This document shows, piece after piece, positions 1 through 8,149 of a stretch of DNA of 64,000 nt. The position numbers were made by a program, and so were the translations under genes. The notes beneath the pieces were generated by a model that saw only the letters and a program-made list of their open reading frames with translations, did not search any database and had not been told where the DNA came from. The DNA lies in the NCBI RefSeq assembly GCF_010470675.1, contig NZ_VOIQ01000016.1:1-64000 (forward strand), read 5' to 3'. Within the stretch, counting starts at the first letter, position 1, and each line of letters opens with the position of its first letter. The DNA comes from Desulfovibrio sp. JC010 (GTDB lineage: Bacteria > Desulfobacterota > Desulfovibrionia > Desulfovibrionales > Desulfovibrionaceae).

Positions 1-102
1 TTCTCCAAAATAAACACAATTTTCCCTTCTGATCCCAAATCTGACTTTGGTCGCACAAACTTGAGCTTTTCAAATTAAATCGAACGGAAGAAAGCATAAT
101 AA

Positions 103-130
103 AACCCCGCTTTCCGAGAAAAGCGGGGTT
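103..130 (-). terminator. Rho-independent terminator hairpin
   Basis: An 11-bp perfect stem (103-113 with 120-130) ends in a T-rich run when read on the minus strand. It lies downstream of the minus-strand lipoprotein gene and probably ends the cysQ-lipoprotein transcript. Confidence 0.7.
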
Positions 131-143
131 AGTCAGCAATCTG

Positions 144-171
144 AGCCCGTCTTTTAATACAAAGACGGGCT
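144..171. terminator. Second tandem hairpin, AGCCCGTCTTT stem
   Basis: An 11-bp perfect inverted repeat (144-154 with 161-171) has a 6-base loop and A/T-rich flanks on both sides. It is the first hairpin met by the minus-strand transcript after the lipoprotein stop codon, so it forms a tandem terminator with the one at 103-130. Confidence 0.6.
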
Positions 172-201
172 TTAAATTTGTGAGCAAGAATCAAGACTTT
201 T

Positions 202-465
202 TTATTTTTTTACCCAGCCTTTTGCGCTCATGCAGCGTTGAAAGACTTTGGCTTCACCGGTGGATCGGCTCTGGTCGTGGCTGTAGGTCCTCCGGGGCAG
301 GTCATTGTCCGGGGCGGCGTGGGTTCTTTTCTGGGCCCGTTCGCGGCACTGGTCACGGTCTGCTTGAAAACGTTCGCTTCTGTTTACGGACATATCAAGG
401 GTCGGGTTCTGCCATGATGTGCAACCGGCCAGCAGAAGCAGTGCGGTAATGATTACATAACGCAT
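202..465 (-). CDS. Small predicted lipoprotein, 87 aa, unknown function
   Basis: The start is the ATG at 465, which opens the signal peptide MRYVIITALLLLAGC. This has a lysine/arginine-poor n-region, a leucine-rich core and a lipobox LAGC, so the mature protein should be lipidated on the Cys at position 15 and membrane-anchored. The mature part is short, very polar and contains one further pair of Cys residues (DQCRER and FQRCMS), which could form a disulfide in the periplasm. No family was recognised. The gene starts 14 bp after the cysQ-like stop codon on the same strand, so the two are probably co-transcribed. Longer in-frame starts overlap cysQ and would bury the signal peptide. Confidence 0.72.
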   Translation of the reverse strand: MRYVIITALLLLAGCTSWQNPTLDMSVNRSERFQADRDQCRERAQKRTHAAPDNDLPRRTYSHDQSRSTGEAKVFQRCMSAKGWVKK

Positions 466-479
466 GTTTAAGTCCTCGA

Positions 480-1271
480 TCAGGCTTTTACAATGAAGCC
501 CGCGTTTCTCAGGTTTTCTTTGTTGTAGGGAAATTCTTTTCCATCCAGCCCCAGCATGCTTCCCCCGGCTGCTTCTACTATGGCCTGCCCTGCAGCAGTG
601 TCCCATTCCATGGTAGGGTTGAAGCGGGGATATTGGTGTGCTTTTCCTTCAGCCACAAGGCAGAATTTGATGGCACTTCCTGCCGGAGTCATTTCTTTTA
701 CATTCAGGGTCTCCAGATATTCGGCCAGTGCGGGAGCGGGGTGCGATCTGCTGCCGACAATATTAAGTCCTTCTCCCTCAGCTGGCGGGGTGGTGGAAAT
801 TGAGACGGGTTTTTCTCCCTTTCGGCTGACCTGTGCCCCGGTTTCAATGCTTCCGGTATAAAGCGTATCCTGTGTAGGGGCATAAACCACTCCCAGCACC
901 GGGCGGTTTTCACGCATGAGTGCGATACACACGCAGAATTCACCGTTGTCTTTGATGAATTCCTTGGTGCCGTCCAGCGGGTCCACGAGGAAGAAATCCT
1001 TCCATAGTTTGCGTTCTTCATAAGGAATCTTGGTTCCTTCTTCCGACAGGACCGGGATTTCCGGGTATAGTTCTGCCAGATGTTTTGCTATAACCTTATT
1101 GGACGCAATGTCTGCTGCTGTAACCGGGGATTTGTCATCCTTGTTCAGGACGTCGAATCCCTTACTGCGCACTTCCATAATGGCAGCCCCGGCTTCGCGG
1201 GCGATATTTGAGAGATTTGTAATCATTTTCTTCATGGGCACAGCTGTACCAGACCTTGGTTGATGTGTCAT
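480..1271 (-). CDS. cysQ: CysQ-type 3'(2'),5'-bisphosphate nucleotidase (inositol monophosphatase family)
   Basis: This is a metal-dependent phosphatase of the inositol monophosphatase superfamily, 263 aa. The signature DPLDGTKEFI lies near residue 95 and the second metal/substrate motif WDTAAGQAIVEAAGG near residue 223. An acidic EEGTKIPYEE segment precedes the first motif, as in CysQ. CysQ enzymes convert 3'-phosphoadenosine 5'-phosphate (PAP) to AMP, recycling a by-product of sulfur transfer, in the cytoplasm or at its membrane. The first 12 residues may not be translated: family members usually begin close to the Met at residue 13 (coordinate 1235), but the ATG at 1271 has the better, though weak, CGGA ribosome site. 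It probably forms a small operon with the downstream lipoprotein. Activity on other inositol phosphates cannot be excluded. Confidence 0.85.
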   Translation of the reverse strand: MTHQPRSGTAVPMKKMITNLSNIAREAGAAIMEVRSKGFDVLNKDDKSPVTAADIASNKVIAKHLAELYPEIPVLSEEGTKIPYEERKLWKDFFLVDPLDGTKEFIKDNGEFCVCIALMRENRPVLGVVYAPTQDTLYTGSIETGAQVSRKGEKPVSISTTPPAEGEGLNIVGSRSHPAPALAEYLETLNVKEMTPAGSAIKFCLVAEGKAHQYPRFNPTMEWDTAAGQAIVEAAGGSMLGLDGKEFPYNKENLRNAGFIVKA

Positions 1272-1298
1272 CTGTTCCGTCTTGCCATGCTGTTAATT

Positions 1299-1327
1299 TT
1301 GACTTGCACGGCCTGCGCGCCTATCAT
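1299..1327 (+). promoter_or_regulatory. Sigma-70-type promoter for the ThiF-like gene
   Basis: TTGACT (1299-1304) and TATCAT (1322-1327) are separated by 17 bp. The predicted start of transcription is near 1334, 17 bases before the ATG at 1351, with a GGGGGAAAG ribosome site between. Confidence 0.6.
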
Positions 1328-1350
1328 TTGCTGTCTATAAAGGGGGAAAG

Positions 1351-2196
1351 ATGAGTATCGATTTAAAAGTCAAGGAATTGCTGGCTGACCGTTTTATCCT
1401 TAAAAGCTTTGCTTCCGGTGAAAGTGTGCGTGTTGCTCCCCATGCTGCTATCCGTGAAATTTCACGGGACCTCGGGCTTGATCTTAATTGTGTTGAACGG
1501 GCAGTATTTTCCGTTGAAGCGGTTCCGGAGCGTTATGTCCGGAACCTTTCCACCTTCAGTGTTGAAGAGCAGCGCAGGTTGTTTTTTTCCAAAGTTGCCA
1601 TGGTGGGGCTGGGCGGTCTGGGAGGGCATCTGCTGGAGTCTCTTGTGCGCTGCGGGGTGGGGCATATTGTTGCCTGTGACGGAGATGTTTTTGAGCCTTC
1701 CAATCTGAACAGGCAGCGGCTGGCTGCCGAAAATTCCCTGTACAGCAAAAAAAGTGATGCTGCTTTTGAGATGGCTCGCGAGGTCAATCCAGCTGTGTTT
1801 CTGGATGTGCGTTCCGATTTTATAGGAGCGGACGGTTTTGAATCGTTTATTTCCGGGGCAGATCTGGTGGCTGACTGTCTAGGAGGACTTGAGTTTCGGG
1901 AACCGCTGAAGAAGGCTGCTGCAAAGCTCGGTATCCCCATGGTGACTGCGTCTGTTGCCGGGTGGGCCGGAGTGGTTTCGACCGTTTATCCCGGAGACAG
2001 GTCTCCGGCGGATTTTTTCGGTTCGGATAACGGCTTGGAAGAGGAGTTAGGCACTCCGGTTTCTGCAATTACAACAGCTGTGGGAGTTCAGAGCAGCGAG
2101 ATTTTAAAGATACTCAGCGGAAAAGGGGCAGTTCTTTCCGGTAAGGCCATTATGTTTGACCTTGGGAAAATGTATTTCGATACCGTAATGATCTAA
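1351..2196 (+). CDS. ThiF/MoeB/HesA-family adenylyltransferase-like protein
   Basis: A 281-aa E1-like enzyme. The nucleotide-binding glycine loop GLGGLGG is at residues 86-92, followed by the acidic pair D110/D112 and the SNLNRQ motif (N120, R121), which bind ATP in this family. Such enzymes adenylate the C-terminus of a ubiquitin-like sulfur carrier (ThiS, MoaD) in thiamine, molybdopterin or related biosynthesis. Two things are odd. The two CxxC pairs that bind zinc in MoeB and ThiF are absent, and about 80 residues precede the glycine loop, more than in the minimal enzymes. No sulfur-carrier gene is adjacent, so the pathway cannot be assigned. It is transcribed alone and divergently from cysQ, and ends at a clear terminator. 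Confidence 0.8.
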   Translation: MSIDLKVKELLADRFILKSFASGESVRVAPHAAIREISRDLGLDLNCVERAVFSVEAVPERYVRNLSTFSVEEQRRLFFSKVAMVGLGGLGGHLLESLVRCGVGHIVACDGDVFEPSNLNRQRLAAENSLYSKKSDAAFEMAREVNPAVFLDVRSDFIGADGFESFISGADLVADCLGGLEFREPLKKAAAKLGIPMVTASVAGWAGVVSTVYPGDRSPADFFGSDNGLEEELGTPVSAITTAVGVQSSEILKILSGKGAVLSGKAIMFDLGKMYFDTVMI

Positions 2197-2594
2197 AAGT
2201 AAGACAGATAGGGATAAAGTAAGGCTGTGAAGTAATTTCTATCGAAAGCTATTGTGTCATAAAGCTCGAAGCATGATTTAATTGTGCTTCGGGCTTTTAT
2301 TTTGCGTAAAAAAACAGCAATTGTTGTTTTGTAGTTGTTTATATTAAAGTATTTTACTATGTGATTAGTGTTATATTCGGCTGGTTAAACTGTTTTGTGT
2401 GAGTGTGTTTGTGTTCTTAAATGTTAATTCCAAATTTATGGTAAAACTTTTTAAAATATTAAATTGCATAAAGGTGTGCAAATAGGCTGATCTATTGGAA
2501 AAAATTTAAAATTATATAGACAGAATAGCTTTTTATATATATTTATACGTTAAATTTTGATTCTGAATCGAAAGTATACGTATGGAGGATATAT
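2197..2594. other. Intergenic stretch, A/T-rich, no gene seen
   Basis: The first 100 bases hold the terminator of the ThiF-like gene. From about 2305 the base composition becomes strongly A/T-rich up to the next gene. An imperfect dyad TTGCA-N8-TGCAA at about 2464-2481 and a small GATTC-T-GAATC dyad near 2560 lie upstream of the 76-aa gene, but neither is long enough to name an operator. No credible open reading frame was seen. Confidence 0.5.
2261..2301 (+). terminator. Rho-independent terminator after the ThiF-like gene
   Basis: A 13-bp stem (2261-2273 with 2284-2296, one G-U wobble) is followed by TTTTATTTTG. It lies 65 bases after the stop codon of the ThiF-like gene. Confidence 0.75.
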
Positions 2595-2825
2595 ATGAAT
2601 GAGTCTTTTGAGGACGTTGTTACAGAAATTAATAGTATTTCAGAGGCTCTGGATTTCATAAGTGAATCCATTGAGTGTCATGCATCAGAGGGTAAAAAAA
2701 TAAATCTCTGCGGACTTGCCTATCTGACCAGATTGCTGGGCGGCAGGTCTTCCGGTGCTGCTGATAGCTGCTGGGGGATTTGTACAGATAACGGTCAGGA
2801 GAAATCCGGGGGGCATGATTCGTAA
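2595..2825 (+). CDS. Small protein of unknown function, 76 aa, upstream of a response regulator
   Basis: The ATG at 2595 has a good ribosome site (GGAGGATATAT). The N-terminal half is acidic and looks helical (FEDVVTEINSISEALDFISESIE). The C-terminal third is Gly/Ser-rich with two Cys residues and looks unstructured. No signal peptide or membrane segment is present. I did not recognise a family. It is followed after 106 bases by a response regulator fused to a PP2C phosphatase, so it could be a small partner of that signalling protein, but the sequence has no histidine-phosphotransfer motif to prove it. Confidence 0.65.
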   Translation: MNESFEDVVTEINSISEALDFISESIECHASEGKKINLCGLAYLTRLLGGRSSGAADSCWGICTDNGQEKSGGHDS

Positions 2826-2931
2826 ATATGATCCTGTTTATACTACATTATCATTTTGAGTTGTGGTATTGTTCCGGCATACTCGGTTTGATGTTGACGT
2901 GATGGTCCAATTAATGTCTCGGAGGTTGCAG

Positions 2932-4122
2932 GTGAGTGATGATTCCCTTGTAAAGACGGATGAAGAGATTCCCAAAATTCTTGTAGTTGATGATTCTGCT
3001 ACCATGAGGAATTTTTTGACCCGTGTTCTTGAAGGCGACTATGATGTGGATACCGCCTCCGATGGGGTTGAGTGCATTACTCAATATATGAAGGTTAAGC
3101 CCTGTGTCATCCTGCTGGATCTGCTTATGCCGGGTATGGACGGCTTTGCTGTTATTGAAAAAATTCGCAATGTAATAAAGGATCAGGAGGTCATCATCAT
3201 TGTCCTCACCGGACAGGATGAGCAGGAGATCAAAGCCCGTGCATTGAACAGCGGGGCCAATGATTACCTTACAAAGCCTTTTCATGTGGTTGAACTCAAG
3301 GCGAGGGTGGGGGTTGCCATCAGACAGGTCATGCTGACCCGCCAGTTGCAGGCGGCCAATACCAGTCTGCAGAAAGCATATAATATTATTGACGACGAAG
3401 TTAAGCTGGTCGCCCGGTTGCAGGACAAGCTGCTGCCCACGGTCGTTCCGGTTATTGAAGGGCTTGATATCAAAAGCATGTATCGCCCTTCCGGACGGGC
3501 CAGCGGTGACTATTACGATGTCTTCGGCCTTGAAGAGGGTGTGGTCCGGGTGATTATGGCCGATGTCTCCGGGCATGGTCCGCAGGCAGCATTTATCATG
3601 GCCATCGTGCGTACGCTTTTCAAGGCTGATGGTGCCAACCACAATGATCTTTCCGACAGTCTGAACCAGATCAATTCCCATCTGCTGGATTTGATAGGCA
3701 AGGACAGTTACTTTGTTACCCTGTTCGCCGCTGATATTGATTTCAATAAAGGTGTGATGAAATATATGAGTGCCGGGCATTGCCCGACCCTTGTTATGCT
3801 GGACGGAAAGATGAGTGATCCTCTTGTTGCCGAGGTCCCGCCCTTTGGTTTTTTTCCGGTTGATGTAAACCTTTCTGAGTGCAGCTTTTCATCTTCGCTG
3901 CGACTGTTTTTGTTCACTGACGGGTGCTATGAGTGGCGTATGGCTGATGATTTTTTCAGCCTTGAGCCTTTTGTGGAGATCGCTGAGGAATTAATGCTTG
4001 AAAATTCACTGCAGCTGGACGGGCTTGAAGATATTCTTGAAGAGAAGACCGGTGTGCGGCCTGTTTTTGATGACGATGTTACCGCCCTTTCTATTAACTG
4101 GTCCGGTGCTGTCGGCAGTTAG
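2932..4122 (+). CDS. Response regulator with C-terminal SpoIIE/RsbU-type PP2C phosphatase domain
   Basis: The receiver domain occupies roughly residues 15-135: ILVVDDSATMR near the start, the phospho-acceptor Asp in VILLDLLMPGMDG, the Thr in VLTGQD and the Lys in YLTKPF. A helical linker leads to a PP2C-type serine phosphatase domain of the RsbU/SpoIIE class. Its metal-binding acidic motifs are all present: SGDYYD, ADVSGHG, FTDG and DDDVTAL. The enzyme is therefore predicted to dephosphorylate a partner protein, classically an anti-sigma-factor antagonist, under control of receiver phosphorylation. The GTG at 2932 was chosen because GGAGG (2921-2925) precedes it by 6 bases; upstream in-frame GTG and ATG codons lack such a site. 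No cognate kinase or antagonist is adjacent. It overlaps the convergent solute-binding-like gene by 4 bp. Confidence 0.88.
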   Translation: MSDDSLVKTDEEIPKILVVDDSATMRNFLTRVLEGDYDVDTASDGVECITQYMKVKPCVILLDLLMPGMDGFAVIEKIRNVIKDQEVIIIVLTGQDEQEIKARALNSGANDYLTKPFHVVELKARVGVAIRQVMLTRQLQAANTSLQKAYNIIDDEVKLVARLQDKLLPTVVPVIEGLDIKSMYRPSGRASGDYYDVFGLEEGVVRVIMADVSGHGPQAAFIMAIVRTLFKADGANHNDLSDSLNQINSHLLDLIGKDSYFVTLFAADIDFNKGVMKYMSAGHCPTLVMLDGKMSDPLVAEVPPFGFFPVDVNLSECSFSSSLRLFLFTDGCYEWRMADDFFSLEPFVEIAEELMLENSLQLDGLEDILEEKTGVRPVFDDDVTALSINWSGAVGS

Positions 4123-4988
4123 GCTTGTGTAAATATTTTCCCTTTCAATGCTTTTAGTGCAACCATTATTTGGGTCCGGTGCAGATAGCCCATAACCAGC
4201 AGGACCAGTCCTGTAACTATGCCCGCTGTTCTGCGGTGATTATCGTCTTTGCCTTTCAGGTCCAGCCATTTTTGAAGAATAGCCTTTTTTCTTTTCCGGG
4301 GTATTGCCGCGATATATAGATTTATCCTTTTGATCAGTTTCGGGTTACGCTTGCTTACCGTGGGGTAAATGTCTCTGGTATATAATTTTTGCAGACATTG
4401 AAATCTGTCGGTAATGCCCAGAGTGTGCAACTGGTATGCAGCTACCGGAAAATCCGCAACGAACAGCTTCAATCTGCCTTCGGCGGCAGCATGATACATA
4501 TCCCATGCGGAATTATAAATTATGAGCGGGGTAAACGGATATTTTTCCTGCATGAAAATTTTTGAATATCCGCCCTTGATGACCCCGCAGCTCTCTTTTC
4601 GGTTCAGTATCTTGCTCCCGACCATGTCTTTGGCTGCAAACAGTCCGCCTTGAATGTGAAAAATATAGTCTCCGAAGATCATTTCCCGGGCACGCGAACT
4701 GGAATAATACATTCCGGCATTAATGTCCGCGTCTCCATCTATGGTCTGCTGTACGGAATTCTTCCATGGCAGGAGCTTGAATTTTATGTCGATGCCGGAT
4801 TGTCTGGACCATTCATTCCAGAAATCAATAAGAAGCCCGTCAGGTTCTCCTTCATCGTTGATGAATGAGATCGGGGGCATGCTCGAAGAGTGGGTGATGA
4901 TCAGGGGGGAGGAAATACTTACTTCGGCAGGGGTCAAAAGAAAAACGACTGCAAGGATGATGAATAATTTGCTGAGTCGTTTTGTCAT
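4119..4988 (-). CDS. Periplasmic solute-binding protein-like (family 3), possible C-terminal membrane anchor
   Basis: A 289-aa protein with a signal-peptide-like N-terminus (hydrophobic residues about 8-20). The body resembles family 3 extracellular solute-binding proteins: HSSSMPPISFINDEGEPDG, then LLIDFWNEWSRQSGIDIKF and a DADINAGMYYSSSRAREM segment, as in ligand-binding domains of amino-acid uptake systems and sensor proteins. A second hydrophobic stretch near the C-terminus (AGIVTGLVLLVMGYL) suggests a membrane anchor, which is unusual for a soluble transport protein. No ABC permease or ATPase lies nearby. A role as a membrane-tethered sensor is possible, but this is inference. It follows fliI by 118 bases on the same strand, without an obvious terminator between. 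Confidence 0.72.
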   Translation of the reverse strand: MTKRLSKLFIILAVVFLLTPAEVSISSPLIITHSSSMPPISFINDEGEPDGLLIDFWNEWSRQSGIDIKFKLLPWKNSVQQTIDGDADINAGMYYSSSRAREMIFGDYIFHIQGGLFAAKDMVGSKILNRKESCGVIKGGYSKIFMQEKYPFTPLIIYNSAWDMYHAAAEGRLKLFVADFPVAAYQLHTLGITDRFQCLQKLYTRDIYPTVSKRNPKLIKRINLYIAAIPRKRKKAILQKWLDLKGKDDNHRRTAGIVTGLVLLVMGYLHRTQIMVALKALKGKIFTQA

Positions 4989-5106
4989 CGCACCGTCGTT
5001 TGTTTTGGTTTTAATAATATCGCTTTCAAAATCGGTTAATTAGCAATAATGTCTGGTTTAATCCACTAAAAATCCTTTTTTTGTGTTAGTTTTGGTCTAA
5101 TTCCGG

Positions 5107-6420
5107 TTAGCTGGCAGTTGACAGTTCCATCAGCTTCGCAAAGCTTTCATCTATGGTCTGCTTGTCTTCAATCAACTGTTGCAGAAATTCATTGATGGCC
5201 GGAACCATCTGGATGGCGGTGTCGATTTCCGGGTTGGCACCTTTCTGATAGGCTCCGATATTAACCATATCTTCTACTTTGCGGAAAGTAGCCAGCTGCC
5301 CGAGAACCTTGCGCCCTGCGGCAACAATTTCTCCCTGCACAATATCTCCGCGTACACGGCTGACGCTTTTGAGAACATCGATGCACGGGTAGTGGCCCTG
5401 ATCTGCAAGGTCACGGGTGAGTACGATGTGTCCGTCAAGGATTGAGCGCACCGCATCGGCAATGGGTTCGGTGAAGTCGTCACCGTCAACAAGTACGGTG
5501 TAGATTCCGGTTATGGAGCCGTGCTGGTTTTTACCGGCGCGTTCCAGCAGCTTAGGGAGCTGGGCAAATACTGACGGGGTATAACCGCCACGGGTGGGAG
5601 GTTCGCCTGCTGCAAGTCCCACTTCACGACCGGCCATGGCGAAGCGGGTGACCGAGTCCATCATCAGCAGGACATCTTTATTTAAATCACGGAAATATTC
5701 AGCAATGGCGGTGGCGGTGTATGCCGCACGCATACGGATGAGCGGGCTTTTATCAGAGGTGGCGATAACCAGTACTGAACGGGCAAGTCCTTCCGGGCCG
5801 AGATCGCGCTCAATGAATTCAACTACCTCACGGCCGCGCTCGCCAACCAGAGCGATAACATTGATGTCGGCCACAGTGTACCGGGCCATCATTGAAAGCA
5901 GTGTCGATTTACCGACGCCTGAACCGGCCATGATGCCCATGCGCTGACCTTTGCCCAATGTCAGCAATCCGTTAATGGCTTTAACTCCCACATCAAGCGG
6001 TTCATGGATGCGCGGGCGTTCCAGCGGGTTGGGAGGGTCACGGTGCAGGTCGTTGTATGCTTCGGGAATGATCGGACCTTTGCCGTCAATAGGTTCTCCG
6101 AAGGCATCCACGGCCCGGCCCAGCAGACTCATGCCTACCGGTATTTTGGGCGGGGTGCTGGAGTTTTCAATCAGGCTTCCGGGACTGATGCCGTGCATTT
6201 CCCCGTAGGGCATGAACAGGCAGGCACCGTCGCGAAAACCGACTACTTCTGCGGCGATGGGTGATTCTTTATCTTCGGGGATGAGGTGGCAGACCGAGCC
6301 CAGCGGGGCTTTGATGCCCTTACCCTCGGCAATAAGGCCGATAACCTTGCTGACCCGACCGTAGCTGCGGCAGGGGTCGATTGCGGAAAGAAGTCTAGTG
6401 CAGCCTTTCATGTCGGCCAT
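5107..6420 (-). CDS. fliI: Flagellar export ATPase FliI
   Basis: A 437-aa cytoplasmic ATPase that energises export of flagellar subunits through the type III apparatus. The Walker A loop GSGVGKST is at residues 166-173 and the Walker B segment VLLMMD ends at Asp255. The segment ALVGERGREVVEFIERDLG, typical of FliI/F1-beta relatives, lies between. Length matches the family (about 440 aa). It is the last gene of fliF-fliG-fliH-fliI and starts 2 bases after the fliH stop. A fliJ gene, which often follows fliI, is not seen; the next gene on this strand is a solute-binding-like protein. Confidence 0.97.
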   Translation of the reverse strand: MADMKGCTRLLSAIDPCRSYGRVSKVIGLIAEGKGIKAPLGSVCHLIPEDKESPIAAEVVGFRDGACLFMPYGEMHGISPGSLIENSSTPPKIPVGMSLLGRAVDAFGEPIDGKGPIIPEAYNDLHRDPPNPLERPRIHEPLDVGVKAINGLLTLGKGQRMGIMAGSGVGKSTLLSMMARYTVADINVIALVGERGREVVEFIERDLGPEGLARSVLVIATSDKSPLIRMRAAYTATAIAEYFRDLNKDVLLMMDSVTRFAMAGREVGLAAGEPPTRGGYTPSVFAQLPKLLERAGKNQHGSITGIYTVLVDGDDFTEPIADAVRSILDGHIVLTRDLADQGHYPCIDVLKSVSRVRGDIVQGEIVAAGRKVLGQLATFRKVEDMVNIGAYQKGANPEIDTAIQMVPAINEFLQQLIEDKQTIDESFAKLMELSTAS

Positions 6421-6422
6421 GG

Positions 6423-7160
6423 TTATTCTCCTGTTCCGGGTGCCAGCTGACCGAGAATTTCCTGCACTCCTTCCCAGCGGGAGGTGACGGTGTTCTCAAT
6501 CATGGCATCAGCTGCTTCAACAATAATTCCGCCGTTATCAATGGCCGGATCGGCTTTGATCCGCCACTTTGCGAGGTCGGGGTGTTCTGTCTTGGCATGT
6601 TCCAGCAATGGTCCGATTATGTCGCTGTCAGCAGGGGAGACTTTGATGACCAGTTGGGTCAGGGAGTCAATGCGGTTCAGGGCTTCATCAAGCAATGCGC
6701 CGAGAATTTCCTGCCTGCGGGATTCCATTTCCACGGCCAGTGTCTTTTCGATGACCATGAATACCAGCGAGATTGCATCTGCGGACTGGGCCATCATTAT
6801 ATTATGTGACTGGTCCTGAATAGCCTGCAGAGTCTGGCCCACGTTCTGGCTGAAGCCGATCATGTGCTGCTCGGCTTCCTGAGCTGCCTGCTGCTGGCCT
6901 GCGGCATAACCTTCAGCCTGAGCATTGGCTTTAATGGTTTCCGCCTCAGCCATGGCCTTGGCAATAATTTCCTTGGCCATGTTCTGGGCTTTAACCTTGA
7001 CCCGCTCATAATATTCGCGGTCGGTGTCTTCGTTCCAGGTCGGCTTTTTCTTGCCTTCCATTTCCTGTATGGTCATCTCCTGAGTCTTGTTATTGGAATC
7101 AAGACCCATGATTACCCTACCGGTGTAGAACTTGTCTTCTTCTGCGTTAGACAAAGACAT
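6423..7160 (-). CDS. fliH: Flagellar assembly protein FliH
   Basis: A 245-aa protein in the FliH position, between fliG and fliI. It has a charged N-terminal region with a long predicted helical/coiled segment (YERVKVKAQNMAKEIIAKA and following Ala/Glu/Gln-rich residues) and a C-terminal domain resembling the FliH/V-ATPase subunit E fold. FliH binds and negatively regulates FliI and docks it at the export gate. The ATG overlaps the end of fliG by 14 bases, consistent with translational coupling. Sequence conservation is low in this family, so the call rests on both composition and gene order. Confidence 0.92.
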   Translation of the reverse strand: MSLSNAEEDKFYTGRVIMGLDSNNKTQEMTIQEMEGKKKPTWNEDTDREYYERVKVKAQNMAKEIIAKAMAEAETIKANAQAEGYAAGQQQAAQEAEQHMIGFSQNVGQTLQAIQDQSHNIMMAQSADAISLVFMVIEKTLAVEMESRRQEILGALLDEALNRIDSLTQLVIKVSPADSDIIGPLLEHAKTEHPDLAKWRIKADPAIDNGGIIVEAADAMIENTVTSRWEGVQEILGQLAPGTGE

Positions 7161-8148
7161 CTCCTGAACCTCTGCTGATCATGATCCGGCCCTCGTCCTC
7201 GAGGCGGCGGATGTTTTTAACGATATTCTGCTGTGCGCCTTCCACATCGGAAAGTTTCACAGGTCCCATGATTTCGAGGTCTTCGCGGATCATGTTGGAA
7301 GCACGCTCGGACATGTTCTTGAAGAAGAGCTCCTGTAAATCGTCGGAGGCACCCTTGAGTGCGGTGGTGAGCTCTTCGTTGGAAACTTCCTTGAGCAGTT
7401 CGCGGATCGCGCGGTCGTCCAGCCCCTTGATGTCTTCGAAAACGAACATGAGGTTCCTGATTTCTTCGGCCATCTGGGTGGATTCTTCCTCGATTTCTGA
7501 AAGAACTTCCTCTTCTGTGGAGCGGTCTACGGCGTTGAGGATTTCCGCTACTGCGGGTACGCCGCCCACTTTCTTGCCTTCCTTGCCGCCCATGGCGATG
7601 AGCTGACTCTGCAGCACCCGGTCCACTTCCATGAGCATTTCTTCTGCAACAGCCTCCAGCTTGGCAAGTCTCATGAGCACTTCGGCTCTTACGCCGCCGG
7701 GCAGGTTGGATATAAGGTCCGCTGCCTGATCCGGGTGCAGATGGCCGATAATGAGGGCCAGCGTCTGCGGGTGCTCGTTTCTGAGTATCTGGGCCAGAAT
7801 CTTGGGGCTGACATTCTGGAGTTCCTGAAACGGGGCCGGGCCGCTTTCAAGGTCAAGTTTATCCAGAATGTATTTGGCGGTTTCCTCATCAAGGGATTTG
7901 CTGAGCAGCCTTTTGACCTGATCGGCTCCGCCCATGAGGAGTTCTGCACCGTATGCCAGAGTTTCGTTGAACTCTTTGAGTACTTCCAGAACCTGTTCTT
8001 TGGGAACTGAATCCATCTCCAGCATGGCTTTTGACACGTCGGCAATTTCCTGACGGTTCATGCGTTTGAAGGTTTCAGCAGTAAACTTGTCCCCGAGGGC
8101 AAGAAGTACGATTGCTGTTTTCTGGTTACCGGTGAACGGCGTAGACAA
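7147..8148 (-). CDS. fliG: Flagellar motor switch protein FliG
   Basis: A 333-aa rotor protein that sits on the MS-ring and converts stator force to rotation. Recognisable segments are GNQKTAIVLLALG at the N-terminus, the middle-domain EHPQTLALIIGHL motif and a C-terminal domain with the charged helix (DDRAIRELLKEVSNEEL) that contacts MotA. Length matches typical FliG (about 330-340 aa). It begins 1 base after fliF stops and overlaps fliH. Confidence 0.97.
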   Translation of the reverse strand: MSTPFTGNQKTAIVLLALGDKFTAETFKRMNRQEIADVSKAMLEMDSVPKEQVLEVLKEFNETLAYGAELLMGGADQVKRLLSKSLDEETAKYILDKLDLESGPAPFQELQNVSPKILAQILRNEHPQTLALIIGHLHPDQAADLISNLPGGVRAEVLMRLAKLEAVAEEMLMEVDRVLQSQLIAMGGKEGKKVGGVPAVAEILNAVDRSTEEEVLSEIEEESTQMAEEIRNLMFVFEDIKGLDDRAIRELLKEVSNEELTTALKGASDDLQELFFKNMSERASNMIREDLEIMGPVKLSDVEGAQQNIVKNIRRLEDEGRIMISRGSGDVFV

Positions 8149-8149
8149 T

